Assembly: GCA_964400165.1 (NCBI GenBank)
Contig: CAYNSX010000021.1
Coordinates: 1-41,056 of the forward strand
DNA length: 41,056 bases
Direction: 5' to 3'
From: CAYNSX01 sp964400165
GTDB taxonomy: Bacteria; Armatimonadota; Hebobacteria; CAYNSX01
Shown: positions 40,665-41,056 of the stretch, one piece after another
Layout: every line of letters starts with the position of its first letter
Numbering within the stretch: position 1 is the first letter of the stretch
The notes under the pieces: model-generated
Told to the model about the DNA's origin: nothing
Database searches by the model: none
The model's input: only the letters and a program-made list of their open reading frames with translations
Made by a program: the position numbers and the translations under genes

Positions 40665-41056
40665 CGCGGCGCCCCGCACGCGGCCCCCAGCGCGCTCACC
40701 AGCCGCGTGCACTGCTCCGGCGTCCCCACCGTCACCCGCAGCCAGTTCGGCCGGTCGAAAATGTCGCCGGGGCGGACGATGACGCCGGTCCGCAGCAAGG
40801 CGTCGTAGATCTCACGAGCGGGTCGCCTGACTTCGACGAAGACGAAGTTCGCCGCTGTCGGCAGATGCCGCAACCCGAGTCTGTCGAATCCCTTCTGCAG
40901 GATTTGCAGGCCGGTGGCGTTCACGGCGCGTGCCCGTCCGACCTGCCCCGCGTCGGCCAGCGACGCCAGCGCCGCCGCCTGGGCGATGTTCGTGATGTGG
41001 AACGGCTCGCGCACCTGAAACATCGGCCGCAGGATGTCCGGCTGCGCGATGGCGTA
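40661..41056 (-). CDS. hisC: Histidinol-phosphate aminotransferase, C-terminal part (gene runs off the window)
   Basis: 131 codons of the 3' part; the start lies outside. It belongs to the PLP fold-type I aminotransferases. YAIAQPDILRPMFQVREPFH at the edge corresponds to the segment just after the PLP lysine, followed by NIAQAAALASL, PTAANFVFVEV and IVRPGDIFDRPNWLRVTVGT, with the substrate-binding arginine. Coupling to DAHP synthase by a 4-base overlap suggests a role in aromatic amino acid or histidine synthesis; HisC homologues often serve both. Confidence 0.9.
   Translation of the reverse strand, partial: YAIAQPDILRPMFQVREPFHITNIAQAAALASLADAGQVGRARAVNATGLQILQKGFDRLGLRHLPTAANFVFVEVRRPAREIYDALLRTGVIVRPGDIFDRPNWLRVTVGTPEQCTRLVSALGAACGAPR

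Noticed and set aside
1..41056. tRNA or rRNA genes
   Set aside because: No cloverleaf-like or rRNA-like stretch was recognised on either strand, though reading by eye can miss one.

Overview
The window comes from a GC-rich bacterium. A MacA/MacB-type export pair and secreted proteins suggest a diderm, but nothing here fixes the phylum. It has a complete proton-pumping NADH dehydrogenase and a gene of the futalosine route to menaquinone (mqnD), so a menaquinone-based respiratory chain is likely. Genes are tightly packed: neighbours on one strand usually share 1-4 bases (ATGA, GTGA, TGATG), and several convergent pairs overlap at their 3' ends.

Layout. 1-9970: a tandem repeat at the window edge, an M24-family hydrolase, a GYD-domain protein, thioredoxin reductase, an SDR-ribokinase pair, an export adaptor/permease pair translationally coupled to an unusual mqnD fusion, and an isoaspartyl peptidase. 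9902-24020: one uninterrupted minus-strand operon nuoA-B-C-D-EF-G-H-I-J-K-L-M-N, in which nuoE and nuoF form one reading frame. A perfect CRP-type palindrome (TTGTGA-N6-TCACAA) overlaps its predicted start of transcription. 24155-28709: genes of visibly lower GC, including three tandem DUF4870 membrane-protein paralogues (one interrupted by an amber codon), beside a class I aldolase and an orphan FixX-like ferredoxin. 28784-34420: a secreted lectin-fold protein, then glyQ and glyS separated by a four-helix-bundle (S23/IVP-like) gene, then a dGTPase. 34421-37890: an aldehyde dehydrogenase between repeat-rich spacers; the second spacer is a dense array of REP-like hairpins around a Y1 (RAYT/IS200-like) transposase. 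37891-41056: a Nif3-like protein, a second, frameshifted four-helix-bundle gene, an isochorismatase-family hydrolase, DAHP synthase and the 3' part of hisC.

Most notable system. The two four-helix-bundle genes each lie in a module of about 480 bp (30672-31151 and 38704-39182) bounded by inverted copies of a short, G-rich, degenerate repeat. The repeat differs between modules (GGCGGGGA-type and GTAGTGC-type). The left repeat provides or abuts the stop codon of the upstream gene, and another copy of the first repeat sits in frame inside glyS. This looks like a small dispersed cassette. Further orphan G-rich tracts at 34428-34607 and near 26270-26300 could be traces of the same process. The hairpin array with its RAYT is a second, independent repeat-making system.
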